A DNA stretch of 64,000 nt from Glossina fuscipes (lineage: Eukaryota; Arthropoda; Insecta; Diptera; Glossinidae): NCBI RefSeq assembly GCF_014805625.2, contig NW_023998414.1, positions 24,131,735-24,195,734 of the forward strand, in the 5' to 3' direction. The notes beneath the pieces were generated by a model, which saw only the letters and a program-made list of their open reading frames with translations, made no database searches and had not been told where the DNA came from. Position numbers and translations under genes: made by a program. Positions 25,901 through 39,191 of this stretch are shown piece by piece (position 1 is the first letter of the stretch; each line of letters begins with the position of its first letter).

Positions 25901-27482
25901 CACACTCTTTGCGTGGTTTTTCTTCGTCGTTTTCTTTAATACTTAATACAGAACTTATATAATTTGTACCTAAGGACAGGGTACATTTATTATGTGAGCG
26001 ATGATCAGAAAGAAGTACAACCACTTCCAACGAGAAAGAAAACTAATCCTTGCTATGTTTATTTCTCATGTTTCATTCTCAAAGCGTCTTCGCTTTTGAA
26101 CACCTTTCTGCGATCACGCACTTCACTTCGTATTAAAAATAGGAAATGTTAATACACTCCAAAGGAGGGGGATATTATAAAGTAAAAGTAACATAATAGC
26201 TAAAAATGTACATCTGATCTGATCTGTTATTGAGGAATCAGAAACAAGAAAATTGGGTTCCCTTGGTCCGCCATCACGAATAGAGTGAAACTGTTGTCAA
26301 TCTTTGTCTTTGTTTAAACATTGTAAATTAAATTTTTTTATGCCTCGTCGTGTAGCATCATAACTAAATGCTAATTAATAGGAGGTACGCGAAAAAATGA
26401 ACAGATTAGGATTAATGGGCACTTGGAAGATGAAATGTACATATGACTAATATATACTCTCGCTTTCAATTGTTAGCAAAAATGATTATCGAAATAATCA
26501 AGTAAACATGAATGCGGTTGGAATGCAATTCAAAATGAAAATATGACTAATAAAAGAAGAAAGAAAAAGTAAAGATGGCTAAAAGCGAACTTGATATCCA
26601 TCTTTCGCAAATACAGTCTCTTTTACTTCTAAACCGTATAAAAAAACTGATAGGTAGCATAGTCGAATATGTCGATAGAGAACGTGTAAAACGATAAATA
26701 ATTGTTGATGAGAAAGAAAAGCTTATTACAATGCATGCAGGAAGAGGATATTTTTAGTTCCTATTTTTACATGCATTTTTTATACGCTTGAAATTGTACA
26801 TGTCGTCACGTTTAAATGGGTGGGTGTTCTGCTTTAAAAATTATCATATATTTACATATAATTTGTCAAGCTTATCCTATCACTTGTACTTAGCAGCTAA
26901 TTTATATTCTCATTGCATTCGCTTAATACTTTAAATGCAACGCCATGGAATCCATTTGCGATAGTTTTACTATGTTTTATATGCAAATACTAGATTAAAT
27001 TTAACTCTCTCTCTCTCTATCTCTCTCTCTCTTTCTCTCTTTTAAAATGAAGCAACAGAAAAAACGGTAAAAAATGATTGATTTTTATTTAAATTTATTA
27101 ACGTTCCCATGGCGTAGGCAGATTGAAATTTAATAAAAACATGACAGCAAACACCAAAATGCGTCAAACAAAAGCAAAACATTTTTATTTGTATATTTAT
27201 TAGCTTTTTCATAAATATTTTTTTCTTCAACGCTGGCGAAAAATTTAATTAAAAGCCATATATCAAAGTGGCCGACTTACATAAAATGATTATTTTATTT
27301 AAAGAAAAAAATTTAAAAAAAAATATATATATATATATATAACAAGCTACGCAATCGTTTTTCAGAAAAAAATATAACAACAAAAGTTAAATAATTAAAG
27401 CACCAAAGCGCTTATTAAAATCGGTTTTAAATGGCTTTTAATTCAAAGAAAACTCATAGAAAGTTTCTTCTTTAATTATTTA

Positions 27483-28010
27483 AAATGGTATTTGTATCCC
27501 CATTGCAGAAAGTTTAGCGACTACAAGTCAAGTACTCCCTTTGCTACATACATATCATGGAAAAAATGTTTTCCCATTATTGGCCAATAATCCCTCTTTT
27601 CCTATGTATCATGGAAGGTATTTTAATTCAAAAGCTAGAACATTAGCGGAATAGTCTCTATGGAGAGTATACATCGTGGAAATATTTAAGTCCAAGAACT
27701 AGCATATTAGTCAAATGCATCCCCCCTTTTGGTATGTATCATGGGAAACATGTCTTCAGTTAACCGTCAGATTTAGTCAAATACTCGCCGTTTTGCTAAA
27801 ACTCATGGGAAAAATGTTTGCAATAAATGCCATTTTAGCCAAATGATCTTCTTCTTCCTATGTATCACGGAGAAAATTTTGCAAAAAACGCTATATTAGT
27901 CAAATGCCCCCGCCTTACCTATATATTATGGAAAAAATGTTGTTAATAAAGACTCCCTCCTCCCCCCCACACAGTTTGCTAAAACTCAAGGAAAAACTAT
28001 TCACGGTTCA
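27483..28010. repeat. Diverged tandem repeat array, unit about 60-65 bp
   Basis: At least eight units are marked by a CATGGAAAAAATGTTT-type box at 27556, 27610, 27675, 27740, 27804, 27866, 27927 and 27987. Spacings are 54, 65, 65, 64, 62, 61 and 60. Each unit also has a TATTAGTCAAATGC-type box and a C-rich CCCCCTTTT-type box before the next TATGTATCATGG. Divergence between units is about 20-35% by eye. There is no open frame. It is old satellite-like DNA, not a simple microsatellite. Confidence 0.8.
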
Positions 28011-31000
28011 GAATTTGACCGCAAGTATATATAGATAGCTGTCGCGGTCCCAGCAGTTTCCTTCTAGGCGTTGCAACCCGTTTTGACAAAATGGATATAC
28101 GTCTTGTCCTTCGATGATGGGTACAAATGTGCCGAAGAAATCATTTGCTTCAGCCTTAACATCTCAAGTAGCATTTCACAAGCAGAAGCGCTGAAACTAT
28201 TAAGCAAGTCTCATGGCCATCAATGAAACTTAGTACGCAATGAATGAATGTCGTGCTTTGTTCTAAGTGGGCATTCAATAAAATTAGGATAATGCTGTTA
28301 GTAAATTAACGTTTATACCTGGAAAGGATCCATTGACTCATGGGCAGAATATTTAATTGTTCATCTCGTTCTAAGCAATTTGTGGCAGTAAAGGGAACTA
28401 AATTCAATCTTTTACTTATTATTATTATTATTATCAGCTATGATAATTAAAATAAAATCAGTTTTAATTTATAATTAATCATTCGCTTATGGAATACAAC
28501 CGACTACACTTTTGTTTATGTTTCCTTTATTTATTTATTTGAAAAAAATGAGCGTAACTTAGAGAAATTATTTTAACATTTCAATTTAACAATAGAAATA
28601 TTGTAAAACACAATGTTTGTAATATTGTCAGAGATTTAAAAGTGTGCCTTGTTGCAGTAGTTGCATAGGTATTTTGTCATTCCGTCATCCTTGCAGTAAG
28701 AGAAAGTATAAATTCTCCGTTGATACGCCGCACTTTAAGCTGTAGCATCTTTCTAGCTTTTTATGGATTGAGAAAGACTTCAAAGTTTATTTTGATGGAA
28801 GGTCTTAAAGGCGCTAAGGCTTTACGAGTCTGTCAGCCAATATTAATGCAAAGTCTCTAATGCAAAGTGTGAGGCGTTTCTGCTGCTGTCGCCACATAAA
28901 TAATATATGGATTTATTAGCCTTTGGTTCAGCACATCAGAGTATAATCAAAGTTGCCATCTACAGGTTTTATGAGCAGTACTCATCCCTGAACACAGTAT
29001 TCACTGTTTCTTTGGTGCTAGTGTCACAATGGATTATCTCAGGCTTGTTTGTCGTATGGTTGATGTTCTAAAATATATTTAAAAAGGCCCGCAAAAATAT
29101 ATAGACAGTGGCCGATTATAGTATTGATGCAAATATCTGCAAATGTTGTGACTACACATTCGACTGTTAGGCGTCAATTACATGAAAGCTTAGAAGAAAG
29201 TAGCGAGTGTGTAGTCGATAGTAGTAACACATGCTGTGTGTGAATTGGTGTAAGCGCAACGAAACATCTCAAATTCGGAAAACTTGCAGGCGTCGATAGA
29301 CTATTAGGCGAATGCTTACTTATCTAGGGTCAATATAAATAAGCCTTCAGTTTCATGTAATGCATATAAAGATAAATTTTTTTAAAACATTTTTATTGTT
29401 TAATTCTGGCTTCCTGAACAAAGTATGTAAAAAGAAGACAAACAGAGAAAAAAAAAAAGAAAAAAGAAATTTTCTAAAAAAAAATTTCATATATAAAAAC
29501 AAGGAATATGCAAAAAAAAAAAAAGAAGAAGATGAAAAAGAAGAAGAAAAAGAAACTCAAAGTTGGGTTTGTTTTTAACACTTACCAGTTGTTTTCTCCA
29601 TTATTTCCTTTTTCTCTTGTGTACATGTAGGTGGTATTTGTTTAACCAGGCTTTGTATTCATTAAAACAAAAGCGCAGAAAGACTGGCTGCCATTGTGTG
29701 TTTAATGGCTTTTTTTCTGACTGCCAGTAGTTACCAACAAAGTTGATGGCTTTTGTTTTATGGCATAATGTGGCCAATATAGTTGATAGAGCTTATTTTT
29801 GGCTTTTTTTTTATTTTTTTTTTTATTTTGTTTTTTTTTTTCTCCCCTTTGCAACAAACTTGTTTTTTTCACTTCTCTATCTAGATAAAAAATTATGTCG
29901 GAGATAAATGAACTTAAACGATACTGTAGCGATTTATGTAAGGTTTGCAAAGTAAAGAATCGTCAAGCATTAAACTTGAATAATTGAAAATGTATATAAA
30001 AGATAAAAAAATGTATAAAAGATAATAATAATGAATAAAGGAAAATAATAATAATAAAAAACAAATCATAATTAAAGCAATGCTTATCATCATTATAAAG
30101 TTTAGTATAAAAATTATTATTAATATTATTTTTATTTTTATTTTTTTTTAAGACAAACATGAGAGGAGAAATAATGTATTTGTTTCATCGCGAACCTCGA
30201 TTACGGATCGCCTTAAAACTTTCTGAGTGAATTTCTATAATGAAACAAAACATTCCAGCCCGAAAGTAGACAGTAGTAGGGCTCGTGCTGGTATCGCCAA
30301 AAAGACGGCGAAAAAGTCCTTGGCGATAGCATTGTCTGTCCCTTAAACGGCAATTCTTTTCATTGCATTTATTTAAGACTCTCATCATAGGTCTCGTTGC
30401 TCCCATTTATTCCGGATGTATGAAGTGGTAAACAAGTAGCAGAGTTAAGTTTACTTGAATTTTAAAATAAAATTTATGTGAAAGCAATTAAAGCGGATGT
30501 TGGTATGTTCAATGTTTTATCAGACACGATGATAAAATATTTATGCGGCGGGGCATTAATAAAAATTCATTGGAAATATTCCTGCTAACGAACAATTATG
30601 TAATAAGTATAGAAGAGTAGCGGAAGAGTAGTAGGAATGAACTGAAACTAATGTTTAATAAAATTAATAAAAACATGCAATAGATTAGCAGTGTAATAGG
30701 CTTACAAGCGAATGATTAGCTCAAGGCGAGAGAGTTGAATCGCTGCTTGTGATATCATATTGGCATGTAAAAGCCTACTCTCTTTAGAAATCTTTTCTGA
30801 TGGCGGCGGACTAACCTGGTTACCTGATCCAAATTTGGCAAATTTGATTTCCTTATTCAAGATCTTATTACCTCCATCTATCTCCGTTACAAAGTAAAGA
30901 AAATTATATTTTATTGCTATACAAAGGTATATTTTTCACAAGAACACACTTACTTATACGAGCTGTGATCTTAAAAAATAAACCTGCATAGTCCAAAGCC

Positions 31001-34000
31001 ATTACAGTTCATTTTTATGTCAAATACCTATTAGGGACTAATTATGATGATAAGATAGATATTAAAAATTATAACTTTTTGCTATAGGAAGGCTTCCTTC
31101 CTTTCGAGGGAACAAAAACTCTGATGCCTGATGAGAATATGGGTCATTGTAACGAATCTTAGCTAAGAACACCATTCTTTTCAATTTTAATGTTGTTATG
31201 AGTTTCAATAATCAAAAAAAAAAAAAAACATAATAGGACCAGACAACAGTAAATAGATTCAAAATGTCTACAAGTTGCACGTTGACCTTGTTCTGCTCAT
31301 ATCTCTGGCAAATGAAAAAAGCTAATTTACTCGCAGTATTTGATTGTAGGTGAAATAAAGGGTCGAGAAAAATTGAATTTAACTTCAATTCAATAACGAA
31401 TGCTTTTCATTGATGTTTACATTACGATTATGAAAGAGGAAAAAAAACATAGTCATTCTCTAGAGTAATGAGTTCCGTAATTAGAGAGTGAAAGGAAATG
31501 AAAGTTAAACATCCTTAGCGTATATAAAATTGTTTAGTCACTTTATGATATCATTATTTATCATTATGCTTAAGACTCGGCACATTATGCAACTTCGTCT
31601 GTTCAGATTGCAAACTTTCGCTACATATACTCAACTCAAGCAATGATTGTGTGTTCTTATGAAAAAAAAAAGTGTTCTTTGCAAAAAAAAAAAAGAAAAA
31701 GATTTATTGTCATATTGCGAAATAAAAAAAGAGAACTGTCAGTAAAAGTATTTTCAATGTCAGGTACACACGTGGAGACCTTCATAAATGTTGTGTTGTT
31801 TAATCAATTGTTCGCCTCCGCCTTCATCCATTGCAAGCAAAAGTTGAATTAGTTAAGTGTTTATATAATTAAACCGATACCCTCTTGTATGCATATGACT
31901 TGAATGCTTTCTGAATTTGATTGATTTTTCTTCTTTTTTTTTTCTTTCTCCTTTTCATTTATGACGATTATTATTGCGATTGCGATTGCGATTGCTTTAC
32001 CAAAAGACAAAAGACCTTTTTTTATATATATATATATATAAAAAAGAAAAAAAAAAAAAAGAGTTTGAAAAGAAGAAGAAGAAGAAGAAGATTGAAAGAA
32101 CATATATAACAAATGCATCAATAAGTTACTGAGAAAACATTTTACACAATCATCATTTACACGTGCAGTTAGTCAGTTAGTCCAGTCAATGAGTAAAATA
32201 TGCAACATGTTGTAGCTGTGCAAACATATTTATTGTAATCATTTATGTCTTTAAGGTTTTCTTTCATTTTGCCCAGTCTTGATAGCTAGCTGAAGGGAAG
32301 AGATATTGTGATATATTATGAGAGTCGGAGCATTTGAAAAGTTGTGACAGCATTATTAAAACGATACTATAGCTGTCATATTAACCATCACATGCATTAA
32401 ATTTTTATAAATTGGATTGAAATGTGAAACAACAGTGTACAGTGGAAAATGCATAATAATTCAGTAAATTTACATAACAATAATGAAGTGTCGCTTACAA
32501 AACGACAGTAATGTTGCCTTCAATAAAGTAAATGAGAAATGAAGTCATAATGCGGGCACTTTCAACCAGCTATTCCCTTCCAAATTATGCTAAATGCTAT
32601 AGTAAATGTTATAAGTAATTTTTTTTTTTTTTTTATAAGAGAAAAAACTTGTACATATATGCTCTTTTCGATCCGACCAAAGGCATAAAAACGAAGAGCG
32701 AAATGTCCGTTTACCTTAAATTGACAGCTAAGCTAAGCAAGTGTACTTCATCAACTAACGCAGGAATTGGCATAAAATCTGACATAGATGATGAGATACT
32801 GACAATGATGAACTATAGGATCTCGTCTTGGATGAAGTACGTATATCCCGTATCACATGCTGTTTTTTTGTGAAAAAAATTCAAAGACCCTATAGTCTTC
32901 AAATATGGTAATGGCAACTGTCCACCAACACCATGAGCTATAACTCCTTTGGAGTCATTCTAATTCATTGGCTTACTTGAGCGCAAACCACAAATATTCC
33001 GCGATCTTAACCAACCAACTTTGTTCATATTCGTCCACTTTTATTACCCATTCATTCATTGCTCGATATAAGTGATCACATTTTTTTTTTGTTTTTCCAC
33101 TTCATGATAATGCGTACTAAGCTACATTAACGAACTAAAACGAAAAACTAGCTAAAGCCGAAAAATCTTCACCTTCCCCGTGTCACTTGGTTTGTGTATG
33201 ATATCACCAATCGCCCTTAGCCGAATATTATGCAACCATGACATTTGTTTTCCACCCTTTGTTACCGCCAAACCAAACCAAAAATTGTTGAACACCAATT
33301 TTCGAATTATTAGAAAAATTCATAGACCATTTCATTATCTTGTAATATTGTTGTTGTCAACATAAACATTTTTTTTTCGACTCTGCTCCAATTAAATCCG
33401 ACACTTCACTAGAACAGTTTACCCAAGATTCAAGATCTGAAATTAATAAACAAATTTCTCTTCTCTTGTCACACTACTACGATAGTATTATCACTTCCAG
33501 AGTTTGAGTACACATTATAATATATAGGGTAAATTATTATCTGAAAGTTTAATGTGCGAGTGCATACTCGCTTAATCTACATTACGTATAGAGAGGACTT
33601 GCATTCAAAACAAAAAATAATTTGAATTCTTTCCTTCAGAAATCTCTCTCCATTTTTATATCTTTATTTTTCAATATTTAGCTTAGAATTTTTTCAAAAG
33701 AACTTTTTATCATTTCCTCTTAATCTTTAAAAATCGTTAAAAAAAAAAAAAAAAAAAAAAAAACGAAGCAAAGGTTTTTGCTCACTTCTGCTACTTTATT
33801 AAATCAGCTTAATATTGCAGCTTGTGAATGACCCTAAAAAATAGAGAGAGAGAAAAAAAAGCACATAAGAAAAAATAAAACGAAACATCTGTTATATATA
33901 CATATATATACATAAATATATACATACATACATATATTAATATATATATATGCTAATGTGTTTGTAGTTACGCTTGGATAACTTTCAGCAAAACCACATT

Positions 34001-35881
34001 TTGTGCATACACTTTATACCCGAGCACATACCTACGTAGATTAGAGAAATGTTTAGCTTTTTGCCCAGAATTATATTTTAGAGATTTTATTCTTTAATTG
34101 CACAAATCTACAAATATACGGGTATGTATAAATGTACATAATGTACAAGAATAGACTTAACATCGCACAGCACACAGCAGTAATTATGAATACATATGCA
34201 AGTACGTCCATGCGTACATATGTACGTATTTATGTATGAACGAAGAATATGAAATTGTGTTTACTACACCCAGCACATTATGTCGAATGTATATAAGTGT
34301 GCATATTAATGCTTATGAATGTGTTTGTGTTGCACAAAACCTACTTTATAAGCGTAATAACATTAATATGAAACATTTGTACAAAACAAAACACAAAAAA
34401 AAAAAAAAAATTATAATAATTCGAGAGAGCAGTAAAAGCTAAGAAAATTGTTCTCTGTTAAAAGCAGATTTTTGCGGTCAAATGGCGCAAACGTATTACG
34501 CGAGTTATACCAAAATTGATTATTTCCTTGAGATAACTTGCACAAAGCCACTATCTTTGAACCGAAATTAGATCACAGACAAATTTCTAAAGCGCTTGCA
34601 AAGAAATGCAAGCATTCGCTTATAATTAAATATTTCTTTGATTAGAGCAATGAATTGTGCTTGAAAACTGATATCATTACTAACATAGCAAATTTAAAGC
34701 AATTTATAGAAATTTATATCCGCTTCACTTCAAATCATCCAATGTATAAATATGGCCAAGTTATGACACAAGTCAGCCAATAAAGTTGGCCTATAAAATA
34801 TTTGTACAGAACATACATATAACATAAAGTGTTAGTTTTTTGAAAATAATAGATATGTAGCGACACGCCCCATTTTCAAATGCAATATTTCGTTCTTCTT
34901 AATAAATGTCTGTCTGTCAATTCTTTAATTACGTAACAGATCTTAGTTGAGGGTAATGTAAACTTTTCTGCTTATTGGAGGCAGATAAGAAACATTTTCG
35001 TAGCGAAGCTTCAGATCATCCTCTTGAATATTTGTGGCAAGTGTTTGATCCATATCTGTTATTAATTCCAAATTGCCGTCTTCTTCCTATATTCGATTCG
35101 TTTCGCTGGGCTAAGAATGTAAATATCACTGCCCAAATGATTAGCAAGCAAAAATTGAAGATCAATCGATAGAGATGTAGGCAAGGGGCGGGTACATCTG
35201 TTCTATATATATATATATATATACATATGTATATTCTAAATAAGTTCTTTGCTTATTTGATTCATTTAAATGTATTTTTTTACTCTTTTTCTTTATTTAT
35301 TTATTTATTTTTATTATTATTATTTTTTTTTTTTTTTATACTCGCCACACAAGAATGAGTAGCACGCGGAAATAATTCACGAATCAGAAATTCCATAATG
35401 TATATAAATTCTTTAAGATACGAAAACGTTTAACTCACACACATATACAAATATATTTATATATACATATACATATAGCAAAATACTCCTTGAAGCAAAT
35501 TTATTATAGAATAGTTGCTAATCCAAGCGAATGCATGAAATTTGAAAAATATTGAGCATAAGCATGATTGCATTTGCACAATATTACACATATATAAAAT
35601 AGAAGCCTACACACACTTACAACGTCATTGTCATTGGCAGTGTCGTAAGCGGCATTTAACTGCATTCCTGAAAAGAGGGCGGAAGAGTGCGGAGGGAACA
35701 CAAAAGCTTTAGTAAGTTTACATATTTAACGATAGAAAAACTGATGAGGAACGTCTTAAGAAATTCAGTTTGCGAATTTTTTCTTGAAAATTCGTTCAGA
35801 CCAAATATTTAATCCACTCCAAACGATAGTTGGCAAGTATGGAAATGAAACAAAATCTCATCATTAGCTTAACAGCTGTCT
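28011..35881. other. Gene-free AT-rich interval
   Basis: Unique AT-rich sequence with A-tracts and AAG/GAA runs at 29440-29560 and 32040-32095, TTA repeats at 28418-28434, the poly-A at 33739 and TATA/CATA runs at 33895-33950. The frame at 34975-35172 (+) has mixed composition but no recognisable domain. Confidence 0.5.
33739..33763. repeat. Poly-A tract
   Basis: A run of about 25 A. Comparable A or T runs are at 17701-17727, 39166-39190, 44621-44642 and 48242-48267. Confidence 0.9.
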
Positions 35882-36420
35882 TTAATTATCTTCGCATATG
35901 TTAATAAAAAATATTGGTGAAAAAGTATAGATCGACTGTAGGTGTGTTACCGTGACACTGTAATTGACTGGAAACACAGGAAATGGCAGCGTGATTCGGT
36001 GGCATCTTAATCTCTGAACAGCTTCTGCGGAAATCACGTTGTGTTGGGATAAGTCTTGTAATACTTTGATGGAGAATGCAATACCGTCTACCGCTAGTGC
36101 TGCTATCAAATGATATCGCATCGTTAAGCCTTGTCCAATCCAATGTATTGTTTTTTCAGTGTATCGCTCAACTAAATTTCTATGACTGCTTGTTCATAGT
36201 CATTTTTACCAAGCTATGCCATTAAGGCGTACGTAACATAGTCTCAGCAAGTTCCGCGATTCGGAAGAGTGATGCTTGTTGCACTCACCGTAGACTTTAT
36301 TTACAAAATTAAAGCAACTTGCTTGCAGAAACCCATTTATAGAGTTAGAGAAATCCAATTCCTCTGTTCGAACGTCACGATCGGTTCAACATTGCTTGAG
36401 TTGAGTTCTCCCTGCTTACA
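35882..36420 (-). pseudogene. Decayed coding-like region of unknown family
   Basis: Reading minus, one frame is open without stop from about 36218 to 35882. It includes NLVERYTEKTIHWIGQGLTM, RYHLIAALAVDGIAFSIKVL and QDLSQHNVISAEAVQRLRCH. Just upstream, in other frames, are ELNSSNVEPIVTFEQRNWIS and GFLQASCFNFVNKVYGECNK, separated by stops and shifts. A possible donor-like GTGAGT lies at about 36284-36289. The helical hydrophobic pattern and GC-richer composition (against AT-rich flanks) suggest former coding sequence. It lies about 0.5 kb beyond the 3' end of the LINE relic but does not look like part of it. I do not recognise the family. Confidence 0.35.
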
Positions 36421-36949
36421 AACCTTTTAACACAATTGGCTCTGATATATTTATTATATCAATGGGCTCCTGTGAAGCTCGTGTTCTTTAACAATAACTT
36501 GTGGTTAATAATTTGTTTTTTGATTCGCACCTGAGATGTCCTTAACGATTTGTAAATATTTTATCAAAGAGCGACGCTTCGAATCCAATGTTTATTCTGC
36601 CTATCTAAAGATGGACATGTGCGTCTCATAATATTTATTTATTTATTTTTGTATTATTTACACATGAAATTTAGTTTAACAAAAATAATAAAAAAAGTAA
36701 AGAAAAATAAAAATAAAAAGAAAAACAAAATTCACGCAAAAGTAAAAAAAAAGAGAGAGAGAAATAAAGGCATCTACACATCTAGCACAGAGGCATGCTC
36801 CCAACCAGGCTGTAGATGTGAGAACGTGGCGAACCCCTTAACCATTGCAAAAATACAGGAAGCTTGAACATATTTTGCTCAATCTACAAATAACACGAAG
36901 CTTTAAGCATTAACAGTTGGCTTAAACAATACATAGCAAGAGATCGCCT

Positions 36950-37990
36950 ACTGTACAGAGTAGCTTTGGTGGAGTTTAGAGAGTCGCAATTTCAGATTAA
37001 GTTGTAGATTATATTTCGAATTTTGCAAAACCACCTAAATGAGTTGAAGAGCTTGCAGTTGTGTCTATATTGGCTAAACTTATATGAAAATGAAGCAGTT
37101 CTAGAAGAACCCCTAACAACCTTGAAGTTTTTATTTTACCTAATCGCGCCACCGTCCATATGAAATCCACGTTTCTTTAATGAATTTAAGGGCAGCAAAA
37201 GAAGTCTATTTTCATAAGGAGGCAATGAAAAAAGCCGCTCCCAACCCAAACTCCTCAAGGTAAAAAAGGAGAAATTGCTTTTAAACTGACTCTATTGAGT
37301 CATGGCAACTATAGGAAAGAATCCGTACAATTGACGCATATCCAAGTATTGGTCTCACCAAGCTAATGTCAAGCTCTCTAGACCACAATTTATTAAAGCC
37401 GAGTACGGACCTAGCTTTAATTATAGATAGCTCAACGTGCAGATTAGAACAAAGTCAAGTCGAGTTGATGAAATACTCAGTAGAAAATAAATTCCGCTTA
37501 GAGAAGGAAAACTATTCCATGTTAAATGAGGAAAACAAGTTAACATCAGGATGTGATTGAACTTAATCATCGAGTGAAAATAATTGATGTATAGGATAAA
37601 TAGGAAACCTAAGTGGCTCCCTTGAGGAACACCTGATTTCACGGTTTCAAATTCGTCAGAGGTGATGAAATTCAAAAGTACTCTGAATGATCTGATTATG
37701 AAGATAAGGGCCTATCCATTGCAATACCTATGAAAGAAAATCCAAGGTCCAATAATCTGTGGATAACTAAATCAAAAGCTTTACTGACATCTGTCTATAC
37801 GATATTGGTGTGAGAGACATCAAAGAAAGCCTTGAAAATATGACAAGTAAGCTCTGACGATAGCGAAAATTAATTACTGGGTAAAAAAAAAAGTTTTCAG
37901 CGCATAGCGTGGTTTAATTGTCGATTAATACTAATTTATATAGGACGGTAATGACTGCATTTTAACGCGATTTCCTGCATTCTAGAGGAT
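36950..37990 (-). mobile_element. Decayed non-LTR retrotransposon (LINE, jockey/CR1-like) reverse transcriptase fragment
   Basis: Read on the minus strand, reverse-transcriptase motifs appear in the correct order but in different frames. SHYRPI, matching the family NYRPI motif, lies at 37939-37956. TDVSKAFDLVIHRLL, the motif A region with catalytic Asp, starts at 37794. LQWIGPYL starts at 37724. SGVPQGSHLG, matching the SGVPQGS motif, starts at 37636. The position where YADD is expected now reads ILMLTCF. The C-terminal block includes RPILGYASIV (about 37325-37360) and ESV-stop-KQFLLFYLEE (about 37251-37297), then FRWFCKI near 37015. At least three frames and several stops show it is dead. 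The endonuclease and ORF1 were not seen, so it is 5'-truncated. Jockey versus CR1 clade is not resolved. Confidence 0.88.
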
Positions 37991-37999
37991 TTTCTATTC

Positions 38000-39159
38000 A
38001 TTAACAACCTTTCCTCCTCAATATTCTCTCTTAAATGTTCGAAAAAAATACAAAAAAAAAAAAAGAAGACAACTGTGGCCCATACGTCGCCTCTGAGTGC
38101 TATATAATGTACAAGCGCAACAATGAAGTTAACTTATTTATAATTTGCGATGATAAGAAGGGTACGAATTCCTAAATACCAGGTAATGTGTTCAATTTAA
38201 TTGAAAATAAAGTTTGCACCATAAGTTATGTAGAGATTATAGACTATTATGCAGTAATATTTACTGTTTTAATTATTGAAAACAGCTGCTTTGCCTTGTC
38301 TTTACGTACATCAGCCATCCTTTGTTTAGCTTAGAAGAGCAACCGAACTTATGGCACTTACTAAGCAGAGACATATTTGCATACTGGCTCGGCTTTTAGA
38401 ATACGAAAATCACTAGAATAATATATTTAGGTGAGCACGTGCCTGCTTGTCATTGAAATTTTCCACAATTGTGTGGCTTAGGCCTCTTTACTACACACCT
38501 ATGCATATACATACATTTACACAAACACATAAACGTAAATGCTGTTGTCTGTTTAGAGATTATGAGCAATTACATAAATATATACTATATATAAGCTCAT
38601 ATGTGTCTGCGGAAGTGTAGTAAGACTATTCTATAAATTTTTGTTTTATTTATTCTTTGCTTCAATTTTCTACTATGTCTGCCTTGTACTAGATGAAGAA
38701 AAATTCATTGTATCTAACTTAGAGAGCATATAAAGCTCATCGAGCATACATCGACGATAATATACAAGAATCGGAGATTATATAATACTTTGTATATACG
38801 AATACTCTTATATATGTATATACTCGTATATACATGTATGTTCGTAATCAAGATTGCGTTCTCTAAACGCTTTCTAGGATTTTTAATTTTATATCCCTCG
38901 ATTGCCTTTCATTAGGACTGCAGTTTGAAAGTTAGACAAATCGGAAAAGTGTTGGCTTGCAATTACTCTCTCTATAACACATTCAACATGTGTATTGCTT
39001 TTAATCAGAATTTTTACGCTTACATAGCATATTACACTACGGGGGGAGTGTTTTGTAAAATATTATGCGTAGCACAACTGCTCACGCATACCATCAGGTG
39101 TAAACTAGTTCTAAAATGTCGCCTATCATATTCATGCATACCTACATATGTACATACAT

Positions 39160-39191
<32 letters not shown>

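Noticed and set aside
27483..28010. CRISPR-like array
   Set aside because: Units are diverged throughout with no constant direct repeat and variable spacer pattern, and the genome context is eukaryotic.
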